DNA of 36,315 bases, taken from NCBI GenBank assembly GCA_036008175.1, contig DASYOB010000135.1, positions 1 to 36,315 of the forward strand. The letters are read 5' to 3'. A program made the position numbers and the translations under genes. This document shows, in pieces, positions 1 through 7,709 of this stretch. This stretch comes from DATARH01 sp036008175 (GTDB lineage: Bacteria; Pseudomonadota; Alphaproteobacteria; ATCC43930; CGMCC-115725). Every line of letters starts with the position of its first letter. The first letter of the stretch is position 1. The notes below the pieces were generated by a model that was given only the letters and a program-made list of their open reading frames with translations, made no database searches and was not told the origin of the DNA.

Positions 1-173
1 TATAGATATCGGCCAGGAACGCTTGCCCTTTGGCTTGAGGTTGTATCGGCTCGCAATCCTTCCACCGGCAGCGGCGACGGCGTGGTCGGCAGGCTGAGAT
101 AGCCCACCATGCGGTCGAACGACCGATTCTCCATGATGACGATAACGATTGTCTCGATATCGGCAAGCGGCAT
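1..173 (-). CDS. Phosphoesterase / phospholipase C-like protein, N-terminal part only
   Basis: The first 57 codons of a minus-strand gene that runs off the left edge. The product begins MPLADIETIVIVIMENRSFD and continues RMVGYLSLP. The hydrophobic beta strand followed by MENRSFD is the N-terminal metal-site motif of the phosphoesterase family that includes bacterial phospholipase C and some acid phosphatases (Pfam PF04185); the Glu-Asn pair helps bind catalytic metal. A strong ribosome site (GGGAGAAG) lies 4–11 bases before the ATG. The gene starts 31 bases after the stop of the enolase-superfamily gene, so the two are probably co-transcribed. No signal peptide precedes the motif, which would suggest a cytoplasmic form or use of another start. 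Substrate cannot be inferred from this fragment. Confidence 0.72.
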   Translation of the reverse strand, partial: MPLADIETIVIVIMENRSFDRMVGYLSLPTTPSPLPVEGLRADTTSSQRASVPGRYL

Positions 174-204
174 TGCTTCTCCCTCGCCGGCTTGAGCGGC
201 CCCT

Positions 205-1407
205 TCAACTCCCCCGCCGGTAGCTCATAAGGCCGCCCGGCGATTTCGGCGGGTGCGCGGCAAGCGCCTCCTCGACGGGTTCGGTGCCCCAGCCCGGGCG
301 GTCCGGCACCGCGAAATGCCCGTCCGTGAATTCGGGCGCGTGGGTGAACAATTCGCCGTCCCACGGCAATCGGTCGACATCGATCTCCATGATCCGCAGG
401 TTGGGCACCGCAGCCGCGAAATGCACATTCATGAACGAGGCGAGGTGGCCATAGAAATTATGCGGCGCGATGTTGACCTCGTGCGCCTCGGCTGAATTGG
501 CGATCTTCATCGACTGCCATACCCCGTTCCATACCGCGTCGATGATCGCGACATCCATTGCCTGCGCGCGGAAATAGGGCAGGAACTCGCGCAAGCCGAG
601 CAGGGTCTCGCAAGAGCTGATCGGGTGCGGGCTCTGCCGCCGGATATAACCGAGCGCCTCGGGGTTGTAGCTGTCGATCTCGATCCAGAACATGTCGATA
701 TCGGCGATCGCCCTGAGGATCTTCAAATAGCCCTCGGTCCTGGCGTTGAAGTTGAGATCGAGGAGCAGGTCCATGTCGGGCCCGGCGCCGTCGCGGATCG
801 CCTCGAGATGCGTGCGCAGATTGCGCAAGACGCGCTTCTCGACATTGAGTTCGGGCAGGAACGGCACGCCGAAACCGGGACGCCATCCGCGCGGTGCGGC
901 CTCGTCGTGCAGGAAGATGTTGGTCTTCAGCGCGGTGAAGCCGCGCTCCTTCGCCTCGGCGCCGATCTGCTTTACGCCGTCGAGATCGGTGATGGCCGGC
1001 TGGAAGAAGCTCGGATGGTTGATGCGCCAAGTCGCGCAATGCGACCAATAGACCCTGACGCGCTCGCGGATCTTGCCGCCAAGCAGCGCGTAACACGGCA
1101 CGTTCAACGCCTTGGCCTTGGCGTCGAGCAGCGCATTCTCAATCGCGCCGAGCCCTTCGGCGACGACCCCGCCGGCCGCCGGCCGGGTCAGGCAATAGAG
1201 CTCGGCGAAAATGCGCTCGTGATCGAACACCGGCTGGCCGACAACGCGGCTGGTCAGCCGCTCGATGACGGCGGTGATGCCGGGCGAGCCGAACCCCTCG
1301 TCGAATTCGCTCCAGCCGGTGATGCCCTGATCGGTCGACAACTTCAGGAAATAGTAGTTGCGCCAGCCGGCGTCGCAGCGCAGCACGTCGAGAGCGGTGA
1401 CCTTCAT
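205..1407 (-). CDS. Mandelate racemase / muconate lactonizing enzyme family protein (enolase superfamily)
   Basis: A 400-residue enzyme of the enolase superfamily, which abstracts a proton alpha to a carboxylate and uses Mg2+ to stabilise the enolate. Visible features in order: an N-terminal capping domain (residues 1–120, with GWSEFDEG and the GLGAIENALLD helix), then a barrel with the strand FTALKTN (KxN-like catalytic strand), and metal ligands in LLLDLNFNA (Asp), FWIEID (Glu) and SSCETLLG (Glu). The catalytic His is probably in NIAPHNFYGHL. The arrangement resembles sugar-acid dehydratases and mandelate racemase; the exact substrate is unknown. The ATG at 1407 has GGAG seven bases upstream. 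It is divergent from the ABC operon and leads into the phosphoesterase gene. Confidence 0.88.
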   Translation of the reverse strand: MKVTALDVLRCDAGWRNYYFLKLSTDQGITGWSEFDEGFGSPGITAVIERLTSRVVGQPVFDHERIFAELYCLTRPAAGGVVAEGLGAIENALLDAKAKALNVPCYALLGGKIRERVRVYWSHCATWRINHPSFFQPAITDLDGVKQIGAEAKERGFTALKTNIFLHDEAAPRGWRPGFGVPFLPELNVEKRVLRNLRTHLEAIRDGAGPDMDLLLDLNFNARTEGYLKILRAIADIDMFWIEIDSYNPEALGYIRRQSPHPISSCETLLGLREFLPYFRAQAMDVAIIDAVWNGVWQSMKIANSAEAHEVNIAPHNFYGHLASFMNVHFAAAVPNLRIMEIDVDRLPWDGELFTHAPEFTDGHFAVPDRPGWGTEPVEEALAAHPPKSPGGLMSYRRGS

Positions 1408-1590
1408 CGCAGCACTCCACCGAACATGAAGCCCCTTGCGTATCCTCGGCGTCTACGCCGGTAAAGGATTGTTTCGGAGCGATAACAGGAAGCGGTTTTG
1501 TCGATCGCCTCCGATTGCCACCGCAGGGGACGAGGAGCTTACGCGCGCCTATACTTGGCCTCGACGAGACTACAGAGAGGCCGCGAGGTC

Positions 1591-2721
1591 GTGCCGTTAC
1601 GGATCGCCTGGCGCATTCTGACGCATCAAAAGGGACGCACCGCGCTCGCCATCGGCGGCATCTTTATCGCGATCCTGCTGATTTTCGTCGAGCTCGGGTT
1701 TTTCATCGCGGTGCCACAAGGCGGCATGCTGATCTACGACCACATGCGCTTCGATCTGCTGGTCGTCTCCAAGAAATACATCTACCAGACGGAATCGGGG
1801 CAATTTCCCCGCACCCGGCTCGATCAGGTCAGGGCCAATCCCGAGGTTGCCCAGGCTAGCGCTGTCTATCTCGGCGGCGCCAAATGGCAGGACCCCGCCG
1901 GCGGTCTCCGGCTCGATATAGCGGCGATCGGTTTTGACCCGCAGAGCCATCCGTTTACGGTGTCTGATATCGACAGCCAGATTGCCGCGCTCGAACGGCC
2001 TGGCACCGTGCTCGTCGACAGCCAGACGCGAGCGATCTTCGGGCCGCTCAATCCCGGCCGCGTCGTTGAGCTCAACGGCCAGCGCACGACCATCGGCGGC
2101 GAATATGTGCTCGGCACCGGGTTTCTGGGCCTCGGCATCGTGCTGGCCAACGAACAGAATTTCTTCCGTCTGTTCCCCGGCCGTCCTGCCGATATGGTCA
2201 ATTTCGGGCTGGTCACGCTGAGGCCCGGCGCCGACCCGGACCGGACCGCGCAGGCGCTGCGCGCGAGCCTGGCCAACGACACGCAGGTGTTCACCCGGCC
2301 GGAGCTGACCGCCCATGAGGTCCGCTTCTGGACGACGCGGACCGGGACCGGCCTGATTTTTGGCTCCGGTCTGATCGTCGCGATCGTCGTCGGCATCATG
2401 GTGCTGTACCAGACGCTGGCGACGCAGATCACCCGGCAACTTCCGCAATTCGCGACGCTGAAGGCCATCGGCTATACCGGCTTGTTTCTCAACGGCATTG
2501 TCCTTGCTGAGGCCGTATCGTTGATGCTGATCGCTTTTGTCCCTGCCTTTGCCGCAGCGTTAGGGCTTTACGCGGTCATCCGCGGCGAGACGCTGTTGCC
2601 CGTGATCATGAGCCCGACCGAGCTAGGGGGCGTGTTGGCGATCGCCCTGGCGATGTCGGTGATCTCGGCGTTTCTGTCGGTGGGGAGGTTGCGCCGCGCC
2701 GATCCCGCCGAAGTGTTCTGA
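1591..2721 (+). CDS. DevC-type ABC transporter permease, first copy
   Basis: Inner-membrane permease of about 376 residues in the FtsX/MacB-like superfamily, closest in layout to DevC of the heterocyst DevBCA exporter. One membrane segment near residues 17–40 (ALAIGGIFIAILLIFVELGF) is followed by a large extracytoplasmic domain of about 220 residues, then three C-terminal segments (FGSGLIVAIVVGIMVLY, LAEAVSLMLIAFVPAFAAAL, LAIALAMSVISAFL). The ending LRRADPAEVF recurs in the next gene. I chose the GTG at 1591, preceded by AGAGAGG, because the protein then begins MPLRIAWRILTHQKGRTALA, as family members do; a longer frame opens at 1498 but its extra residues look non-protein-like. It is the first gene of a three-gene operon with two permeases and one ATPase. 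No HlyD-type adaptor gene is adjacent. Confidence 0.85.
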   Translation: MPLRIAWRILTHQKGRTALAIGGIFIAILLIFVELGFFIAVPQGGMLIYDHMRFDLLVVSKKYIYQTESGQFPRTRLDQVRANPEVAQASAVYLGGAKWQDPAGGLRLDIAAIGFDPQSHPFTVSDIDSQIAALERPGTVLVDSQTRAIFGPLNPGRVVELNGQRTTIGGEYVLGTGFLGLGIVLANEQNFFRLFPGRPADMVNFGLVTLRPGADPDRTAQALRASLANDTQVFTRPELTAHEVRFWTTRTGTGLIFGSGLIVAIVVGIMVLYQTLATQITRQLPQFATLKAIGYTGLFLNGIVLAEAVSLMLIAFVPAFAAALGLYAVIRGETLLPVIMSPTELGGVLAIALAMSVISAFLSVGRLRRADPAEVF

Positions 2722-2732
2722 GGCCACCCACC

Positions 2733-3917
2733 TTGACTGCGGATACCATCGCCAGGCTTCCGAATACCCGCTTCGTTCCGCTCGCCTGGCGCAACCTGGT
2801 CGCCAATAAGCGACGCCTCATTCGATCGAGCGCCGGGATCGGCTTTGCCGTTGTGCTGATGCTGGTCCAGCTCGGCTTCGAGCGCGGCTTTTTCGACGCC
2901 TCGCTCGGCATGATCCGCCAACTCGACGGCGATTTGTTCGTGATGCGGGCAAGCAAATACCGCTTCGGCAGCGAAGACCCCTTCGCGCCGCGCGATCTCG
3001 ATCCTGTAGGGAAAGTCGCTGGGGTGGCCAACGTCACGCCGTTATACGCATCCTGGCAGCGCTTCTTCTGGAAAGACCCGACCGGCGACGACTCCTACCT
3101 GATCCAGGTCTTCGCCTTCGATCCCGACCATCCGCCGTTCCTGTTGTCCGAGGTCAAGGCGCAAAGCGATCGCCTGAAGCAGGCGGATTCCGTTCTGGTC
3201 GACCGGCGCGCCCGACCGTTTCTCGGCATGGGCGGCAACGCGCGCGAAACCGAGTTGAATGGCCGGACCGTGCATATCGTCGGCAGCTATGCGCTCGGCC
3301 CCGACTTCATGGCCAGCGGCACGGCCATGATGAGCGACCGCAGCTTCGCCGGTTTCCTGGCGGGCAGTCCCGAGAACCTCGCTGCGGTACCGGTCGAGTT
3401 CGGCGTGGTCAAGGTGCAACCGGGCGCCGATGTGGCAGGTGTCGAACGCGCCGTCGCAGCAGCATTGCCGGCTGAGGTCCGTGTTCTGAGCAAATCCGAG
3501 CTGATCGCCTTCGAGCGGGCCTTTCAGGCCGATTTGTCCTCCGCCGGACCGATCTTCTGGATGGGCACCTTTGTTGGCTTTATCGTCGGCATGCTGATTT
3601 CGTACCAGATCATCTACACCGATTTGTCCGATCAGCTGCCGCAATACGCTACGCTGAAGGGGATGGGATTTCGAACCGGATATCTGATGCGGGTCGTTTT
3701 CGAACAGGCCGCGCTGTCGGCATTGGTCGCCTATGTGCCGGCCTGGCTGCTGACCCTTGTGCTGTACTGGGTGATCGGCGATCTAGCGCTTTTGCCGATG
3801 CATATGACACTGCGGCTAATGTTGATCAGTTTCGGCTTGACCTTGGGCATGTGCCTACTTTCTGCAGGTCTCGCCGTGCGACGGGTGATCACCGCTGACC
3901 CGGCCGAGGTCTTCTGA
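2733..3917 (+). CDS. DevC-type ABC transporter permease, second copy
   Basis: A second permease of 394 residues with the same plan as its upstream neighbour: one N-terminal membrane segment (GIGFAVVLMLVQLGFERGFF), a large periplasmic domain, and three C-terminal segments (MGTFVGFIVGMLISYQIIY, LSALVAYVPAWLLTLVLYWVI, LMLISFGLTLGMCLLSAGLAV). Both copies end in the same DPAEVF tail and carry the paired phrases QLPQFATLKAIGY and QLPQYATLKGMGF after the second segment, so they arose by duplication and probably form a heterodimeric channel. The start is a TTG at 2733, 11 bases after the preceding stop; no strong ribosome site is seen, which suggests translational coupling. Its stop overlaps the ATPase start (TGATG). 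Confidence 0.86.
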   Translation: MTADTIARLPNTRFVPLAWRNLVANKRRLIRSSAGIGFAVVLMLVQLGFERGFFDASLGMIRQLDGDLFVMRASKYRFGSEDPFAPRDLDPVGKVAGVANVTPLYASWQRFFWKDPTGDDSYLIQVFAFDPDHPPFLLSEVKAQSDRLKQADSVLVDRRARPFLGMGGNARETELNGRTVHIVGSYALGPDFMASGTAMMSDRSFAGFLAGSPENLAAVPVEFGVVKVQPGADVAGVERAVAAALPAEVRVLSKSELIAFERAFQADLSSAGPIFWMGTFVGFIVGMLISYQIIYTDLSDQLPQYATLKGMGFRTGYLMRVVFEQAALSALVAYVPAWLLTLVLYWVIGDLALLPMHMTLRLMLISFGLTLGMCLLSAGLAVRRVITADPAEVF

Positions 3918-5041
3918 TGGATTTGCCCGACGAAACCAACCCCTGGGCGGAGCTGAACTGGACCGAACCCGTGGTGCGCGCCGAGGGCGTCGATTTCTTC
4001 TACGGCGAGGGCGACGCGCGCTTTCAGGTTCTGTTCGACAACCGGCTCGACATCTCCCCTGGACAGCTCGTGGTGATGACTGGCCCCTCGGGGTCGGGCA
4101 AGACCACGATGCTGACCCTGATCGGCGCTCTGCGATCGCTGCAGCAGGGCCGTATCGAGGTTCTCGGCCATAACCTATCGACCCTCGGGCCACGCGAGCT
4201 GGTGCGGGTTCGGCGCGGCATCGGCTTCATCTTCCAGCTGCACAATTTGTTCGACTCATTGACGGCGTACGAGAACGTGAAGCTGGCCTTACAGCTCGAC
4301 GGCGCCCGCTCGGGCGCGGAAATGCGCCAGCGCGGCGTCGACATGCTCGAACGTTTGGGGCTTGGCCATCGCCTGGATCACAAGCCGCATTCACTCTCGG
4401 GCGGACAGCGACAGCGGGTGGCGATCGCGCGTGCGCTCGTCAACCGCCCGAAGCTGGTGCTTGCCGACGAGCCGACCGCTGCGCTCGACAAGGACGCTAC
4501 CCGCAATGTCGTCCGCCTGTTCAAGGACCTGACCGAGGAGGACGGAGCGGCGATCCTGATGGTGACCCACGACCACCGGATCATCGAACTGGCCGACCGC
4601 CTCGTGCACATGGTCGACGGCCGGATCGTTTCCGATATCGTGCTCAACGACGCGCTGCGGATCTGCGAGTTCTTGAAAGGCGTCGAGGCGTTCAAGAACC
4701 TGACCCCGAACGAACTGACCCACGTTGCCGAGCAGATGACGCGCAAGCAGTTCATGCCGGGCGAGGTGATCATCCATGAGGGCGATGTCGGCGAGGAGTT
4801 CTTCCTGATTTCCGACGGCGAGGTCCAGGTCGAGCGGGAGGGCCACGAGATCGCTCGCCTCGGCTCCGGCGAATTCTTCGGCGAGCTGGCGCTGCTGACC
4901 GGTGACCCGCGCAACGCCAATGTCATCGCGGCCAAGCCGGTCGATGCCTATATCCTCGCCAAGCCGGATTTCGACGCCGCGATCGCGGCGAGCCAAAGCT
5001 TCCGCGAGCAGCTCCGCCGCGTCTACTTCCAGCGGCACTGA
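3917..5041 (+). CDS. ABC transporter ATPase (DevA-like) with C-terminal cyclic-nucleotide-binding domain
   Basis: A 374-residue fusion. Residues 18–245 are a complete LolD/MacB/DevA-type ATPase: Walker A GPSGSGKT (56–63), Q-loop Gln107, signature LSGGQRQR (160–167), Walker B LVLADEP (180–186) and H-loop His218. Residues about 252–370 form a CAP/PKA-type cyclic-nucleotide-binding domain with phosphate-binding cassette FGELALLTGDPRNANV (321–336). The Glu of GEL (323) and the Arg (332) that contact the ribose and phosphate in cAMP-binding members are both kept, so ligand binding is plausible. The likely role is to power the two DevC-like permeases just upstream under control of a nucleotide or other small ligand. 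Start ATG overlaps the preceding stop by one base. Confidence 0.88.
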   Translation: MDLPDETNPWAELNWTEPVVRAEGVDFFYGEGDARFQVLFDNRLDISPGQLVVMTGPSGSGKTTMLTLIGALRSLQQGRIEVLGHNLSTLGPRELVRVRRGIGFIFQLHNLFDSLTAYENVKLALQLDGARSGAEMRQRGVDMLERLGLGHRLDHKPHSLSGGQRQRVAIARALVNRPKLVLADEPTAALDKDATRNVVRLFKDLTEEDGAAILMVTHDHRIIELADRLVHMVDGRIVSDIVLNDALRICEFLKGVEAFKNLTPNELTHVAEQMTRKQFMPGEVIIHEGDVGEEFFLISDGEVQVEREGHEIARLGSGEFFGELALLTGDPRNANVIAAKPVDAYILAKPDFDAAIAASQSFREQLRRVYFQRH

Positions 5042-5068
5042 CGCGCGAATGCATAAAACGGCTGTTGG

Positions 5069-5101
5069 TGCCCGGCGACTGCTTTCTTTGGCGGTCGGGC
5101 A
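5069..5101. terminator. Hairpin between convergent genes, possible two-way terminator
   Basis: TGCCC at 5069–5073 pairs with GGGCA at 5097–5101, and after a three-base bulge GACTGC pairs with GCGGTC (one G·U), around a loop TTTCTTTG. It lies between the ends of the ABC ATPase gene (plus) and a small minus-strand gene ending at 5104. There is no U-run, so efficiency is uncertain. Confidence 0.4.
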
Positions 5102-5103
5102 GA

Positions 5104-5346
5104 TTAAATGTCAGTCTCCTTGACGGGCGAACCCACTATGTCCTCGATCTGCGTCATCGCATCTTTGAGCCGTTTGCAAGCATCGTCACTGGTGTAGTGC
5201 CACGCCCACACGACGCGGCGGGCCGCGCTTTGCAGCTCGGTCATTGCTTCCAGCTGTTGTGATGGTTCGCCGAGTTCAACGAGATGCCGAGCGCAGATCG
5301 CGTGCATCTCTTGCACCAACTGGCGAATACGTGCCTCAGTAAGCAT
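5104..5346 (-). CDS. Small hypothetical protein (80 residues)
   Basis: I do not recognise this family. The product is mostly helical and charged (MLTEARIRQLVQEMHAICAR, then LEAMTELQSAARRVVWAWHY, then ACKRLKDAMTQIEDIVG), with no membrane segment or signal peptide, so it is probably a small soluble cytoplasmic protein. Support for it being real: a good ribosome site (GGAAG, eight bases before the ATG), coding-like codon use, and an end placed just before a hairpin shared with the convergent ABC operon. A short remnant of a duplicated gene junction lies immediately upstream (5445–5483). Confidence 0.5.
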   Translation of the reverse strand: MLTEARIRQLVQEMHAICARHLVELGEPSQQLEAMTELQSAARRVVWAWHYTSDDACKRLKDAMTQIEDIVGSPVKETDI

Positions 5347-5461
5347 GTTCTATCTTCCGGGATGCTTTCAATGGTTCTCTGCCGCTCTGGTGTTGACGCA
5401 CCGGCTGCGGTCGCAAGCGAGCGGGTGACCAACCGCGAAGATCACTGCTCCCCTGGTTCAT
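5336..5461 (-). pseudogene. Short reading frame, degenerate copy of the 69-residue gene start
   Basis: A 41-codon frame beginning MNQGSSDLRGWSPARLRPQ. Its first codons and the bases before them match the start region of the intact gene at 6000–6209 (MNQRSRDPRKAPRNPSW), but it lacks a convincing ribosome site and loses similarity after about ten codons, ending over the start codon of the 80-residue gene. I read it as the remnant of a duplicated cassette, not a working gene. Confidence 0.35.
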
Positions 5462-5483
5462 GAAGGGTGCTTTTTCTTTCGCC
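5445..5483 (-). repeat. Diverged direct repeat, copy 1 (partner at 6193–6243)
   Basis: Twenty of 21 bases at 5445–5465 match 6193–6213, and 13 of 13 bases at 5471–5483 match 6231–6243. The two blocks are separated by 5 bases here and 17 in the other copy. In the partner copy this is exactly the junction between the ribbon-helix-helix gene and the 69-residue gene. Confidence 0.6.
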
Positions 5484-5595
5484 ATCGTCGGGCTCACAGG
5501 GACCGTTCTCGCTGCCCCTCTGCAGCAGCTCGACGGGTGACATTCTGTCTGCATTTAGCATGATGTTTCCGCCCTCGTTGGCATTACCGCGGCAT

Positions 5596-6003
5596 TTATC
5601 GGCTTGATGGTGGCGTGGGCGGCGCGGCGCCGCGCCGACGCTGAGAGCGCGAGGCTGGCTGCGCGAGGGAACGCCGCACTGCCGTCAGCAACTCGCTCTC
5701 GGTGAAGGGCTTGCCGAGAAGGCCGTCATCGCACGTTGCGGGCGCCGGGCTGCTCAGATCCTTGCGTGACAGGACGAGCATTCGCATGCCTGGATCCCAA
5801 TTGCCGCTATCGCGGAGCGTCGGCTCGTTGCTCCGATCCTCGTCGATGTCGCAGATCACCAGATCGGCCTTCAGCGAGGCCAGGCAGGCGAGCGCACCGC
5901 GTCGATCGGCGGCTGTGATCACCGTGAAGCCAGCGCGCTTCAGCACGCATCGAGCAGTAAGCCGCACCCCGGGATCGGCGTCGATCGCGAGAATTGTGAT
6001 CAT
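5596..6003 (-). CDS. Single-domain response regulator (CheY-like receiver)
   Basis: A 135-residue receiver with no output domain. Acidic pocket residues Asp8 and Asp10 (AIDADPG), phospho-acceptor Asp52 (LVICDID), the conserved Ser79 (LVLSRKD) and Lys98 (LLGKPF) are all present, so it should be phosphorylatable. The last 20 residues are a basic, proline-rich tail (SQRRRGAAPPTPPSSR). The ATG overlaps the stop of the 69-residue gene by four bases (ATGA), making it the last gene of a three-gene operon with a ribbon-helix-helix DNA-binding protein. The partner kinase is not in the window; ChvG lies 6 kb away but has its own cognate regulator. Confidence 0.8.
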   Translation of the reverse strand: MITILAIDADPGVRLTARCVLKRAGFTVITAADRRGALACLASLKADLVICDIDEDRSNEPTLRDSGNWDPGMRMLVLSRKDLSSPAPATCDDGLLGKPFTESELLTAVRRSLAQPASRSQRRRGAAPPTPPSSR

Positions 6004-6209
6004 CGCCTTGGATCCGTGTTGTGATCGGGGGATCCACGCTCCAAAATCGCCGCCAGCCGTTCATATTCGCGGGCCAAGCACAGATAGCTGTCCCGCAATT
6101 GGTCATCGGCGGTGATCGTCGCGGCCCTCTGGCGAACTCGCTCGGCCTCCTGTCGATACCAGCTTGGATTGCGTGGTGCTTTGCGAGGGTCCCTGCTCCT
6201 CTGGTTCAT
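6000..6209 (-). CDS. Small helical protein (69 residues), conserved type in rhizobia-like bacteria
   Basis: Starts MNQRSRDPRKAPRNPSWYRQ and continues with a heptad-like helix containing EAERVRQRAATI and LRDSYLCLAREYERLAAILE. The pattern 'YRxxAExxRxxA … LRxxYLxLAxEYExLA' is that of many small unnamed proteins in Bradyrhizobium and relatives, of unknown function. A good ribosome site (GAGAGG) lies six bases before the ATG. Both ends overlap neighbours by four bases: its ATG overlaps the stop of the ribbon-helix-helix gene, and its stop overlaps the start of the receiver gene. A longer in-frame extension upstream exists but would run through the neighbouring gene, so I reject it. Confidence 0.65.
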   Translation of the reverse strand: MNQRSRDPRKAPRNPSWYRQEAERVRQRAATITADDQLRDSYLCLAREYERLAAILERGSPDHNTDPRR

Positions 6210-6243
6210 GAAGAGCCCTCTCGATCCTTTTTTTTCTTTCGCC
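6193..6243 (-). repeat. Diverged direct repeat, copy 2 (partner at 5445–5483)
   Basis: Same repeat as at 5445–5483, here spanning the end of the ribbon-helix-helix gene, its poly-lysine codons (the run of T on the plus strand), and the start of the 69-residue gene. Confidence 0.6.
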
Positions 6244-6466
6244 CCTCGACGGGATTGCCAGGCAAGGCCGGGGCATCGGGCCGGTCCAACAGCCTCCGCC
6301 AAATGACCTCCACTCCCGGTGGAACATTCGCCAGGAAATGCTCGATCATATGGACGATCGCGGCAGTTCGGCTGGGATGCACCTGCTGCCGGACGCGCCA
6401 AGCGTCGATTCTCTCGACCAACTGCGGCTCGACCCGAATGTAGATTTTTGCGGTTTTCCGTCTCAT
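6206..6466 (-). CDS. Ribbon-helix-helix (CopG-like) DNA-binding protein
   Basis: An 86-residue protein beginning MRRKTAKIYIRVEPQLVERI. The beta strand KIYIRVE followed by two helices (PQLVERIDAWRVRQQ and SRTAAIVHMIEHFLAN) is the ribbon-helix-helix fold used by CopG, ParD and small dimeric repressors; residues 1–48 form it. The C-terminal part (VIWRRLLDRPDAPALPG) ends in a very basic stretch, EGRKKKKDREGSS. I chose the ATG at 6466 because the fold starts right there; a TTG at 6550 would add 28 residues of low-complexity sequence. No clear ribosome site is seen. It heads an overlapping operon with a small helical protein and a receiver, so it may autoregulate the operon or be controlled by it. 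Confidence 0.68.
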   Translation of the reverse strand: MRRKTAKIYIRVEPQLVERIDAWRVRQQVHPSRTAAIVHMIEHFLANVPPGVEVIWRRLLDRPDAPALPGNPVEGRKKKKDREGSS

Positions 6467-6623
6467 GGCGGGTGTAGGTGGGGCGTTGTTCGGTACGCCT
6501 GCTTGATAATTCCGGCCAAAAAGTTGATATCTTCGTTGTCCTTTGGACAACCGGGCCGGACCCGCCAGGGAATGACCTGATCTTGTGCTGGATAGGGAGC
6601 TTCATCGGGAGGGATCGGCCGAC

Positions 6624-7688
6624 ATGAGAGCCCGGCAAAGCGATATCTCTCAGTTTCCGTTTCTATGGACCCGCGGCATTGCCGCACGTGAAACCCTGTA
6701 CTTCCTGGACAGGAACGGGTTCGACGGCGAGCCGCTATTATCGGAGGCCGAGCTTTCGCGCAGTCAGTTGACGCAGGACCCGGGCGGCGTGTCGGTTGCT
6801 TCGCAGCATCGGTTCCTCGAACTCGCCGCGATCGAGACGAACAATTCGCTGCTCGGATTGCAAGTTGCAGCGGAGATGGACCTGCGAGATATCGGTCTCC
6901 TCTACTACCTGGCCGCGTCATCCACGACCGTGGCTGAAGCCCTCGAACACCTGCAACGATACGCAGCAACGATAAATGAAGAAATTCGCCTCGAGATCTC
7001 GGAGCAGAAAGACGAGAGCCTCCTGACCTTCCGCCGCGTCCTGACACATGACGCGCCGGTTCGACAGCATTCCGAACTGATCGCCCTGGCGTTCAACAGA
7101 GCATTGTGCAAGCTGACGAACCGCGATTTCGCACCTTCACGCATGACCTTTGCGCACACCCGGAACTCCGGGTTTAGGGAGATTCACCGTATCCTGCGAT
7201 GCCCGGTCGAGTTCGGGCAAATCACAGACTGTTGGGTCCTGCCACGAAGCATCATGGACTTGCGGATAATCTCCGAGGACAGGCACCTGCTGCAGATCTT
7301 GGAAGTCCATGGTGACGATTTACTCTCGGAAAGGCGTAGCGCGGCCGGGCTGCGGAGCGTCGTTGAAAACCACCTCCACGGCGTGCTTGCCAGCGGCAAC
7401 GTACAAGCGGCTAACGTCGCCAAACAGCTTGGCATGAGCGTTCGCTCGCTCAGACGGCACCTTGCCCAGGAGGGCACCAGCTTTGGCGACGTTTTAGACG
7501 GGCTACGGAACCGCCTTGCTGTTCGTTACCTCGAAGATCAGCCGATTTCCTTGCAGCAGATCGCCTGGTTGCTCGGATATTCCGAGGTTGGGGCGTTCAA
7601 CCATGCCTTCAAACGATGGACCGGGACCTCGCCAAGCCGAGCAAGAAACCTGCCCGCATCTCGAACGAAAGAGAAGCCTCGCCCTTAG
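6624..7688 (+). CDS. AraC-family transcriptional regulator (OruR/ArgR-like type)
   Basis: A 354-residue regulator. Residues about 20–215 match the 'arabinose-binding-like' N-terminal domain of this AraC subgroup (LLGLQVAAEMDLRDIGLLYY, ALEHLQRYAATINEEI). The last ~100 residues hold the two helix-turn-helix units of AraC: VAKQLGMSVRSLRRHLAQEG and the second with ISLQQIAWLLGYSEVGAFNHAFKRWTGTSPS. The ATG at 6624 follows GGGAGGG; a GTG 39 bases upstream is a weaker choice. It is divergent from the ribbon-helix-helix operon, sharing a region of about 157 bases. Members of this subgroup often control catabolic or virulence genes, but no obvious target is adjacent. Confidence 0.85.
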   Translation: MRARQSDISQFPFLWTRGIAARETLYFLDRNGFDGEPLLSEAELSRSQLTQDPGGVSVASQHRFLELAAIETNNSLLGLQVAAEMDLRDIGLLYYLAASSTTVAEALEHLQRYAATINEEIRLEISEQKDESLLTFRRVLTHDAPVRQHSELIALAFNRALCKLTNRDFAPSRMTFAHTRNSGFREIHRILRCPVEFGQITDCWVLPRSIMDLRIISEDRHLLQILEVHGDDLLSERRSAAGLRSVVENHLHGVLASGNVQAANVAKQLGMSVRSLRRHLAQEGTSFGDVLDGLRNRLAVRYLEDQPISLQQIAWLLGYSEVGAFNHAFKRWTGTSPSRARNLPASRTKEKPRP

Positions 7689-7709
7689 GCCGCTTATGTT
7701 GGCAAGTTG

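Noticed and set aside
253..1464. Long open frames on the plus strand opposite the enolase-superfamily gene
   Set aside because: High-GC shadow frames; the minus-strand protein has complete family motifs and a ribosome site.
6463..7047. Open frame of 194 codons on the minus strand upstream of the ribbon-helix-helix gene
   Set aside because: It is antisense to the AraC gene, is arginine/serine-rich, and shows no domain.
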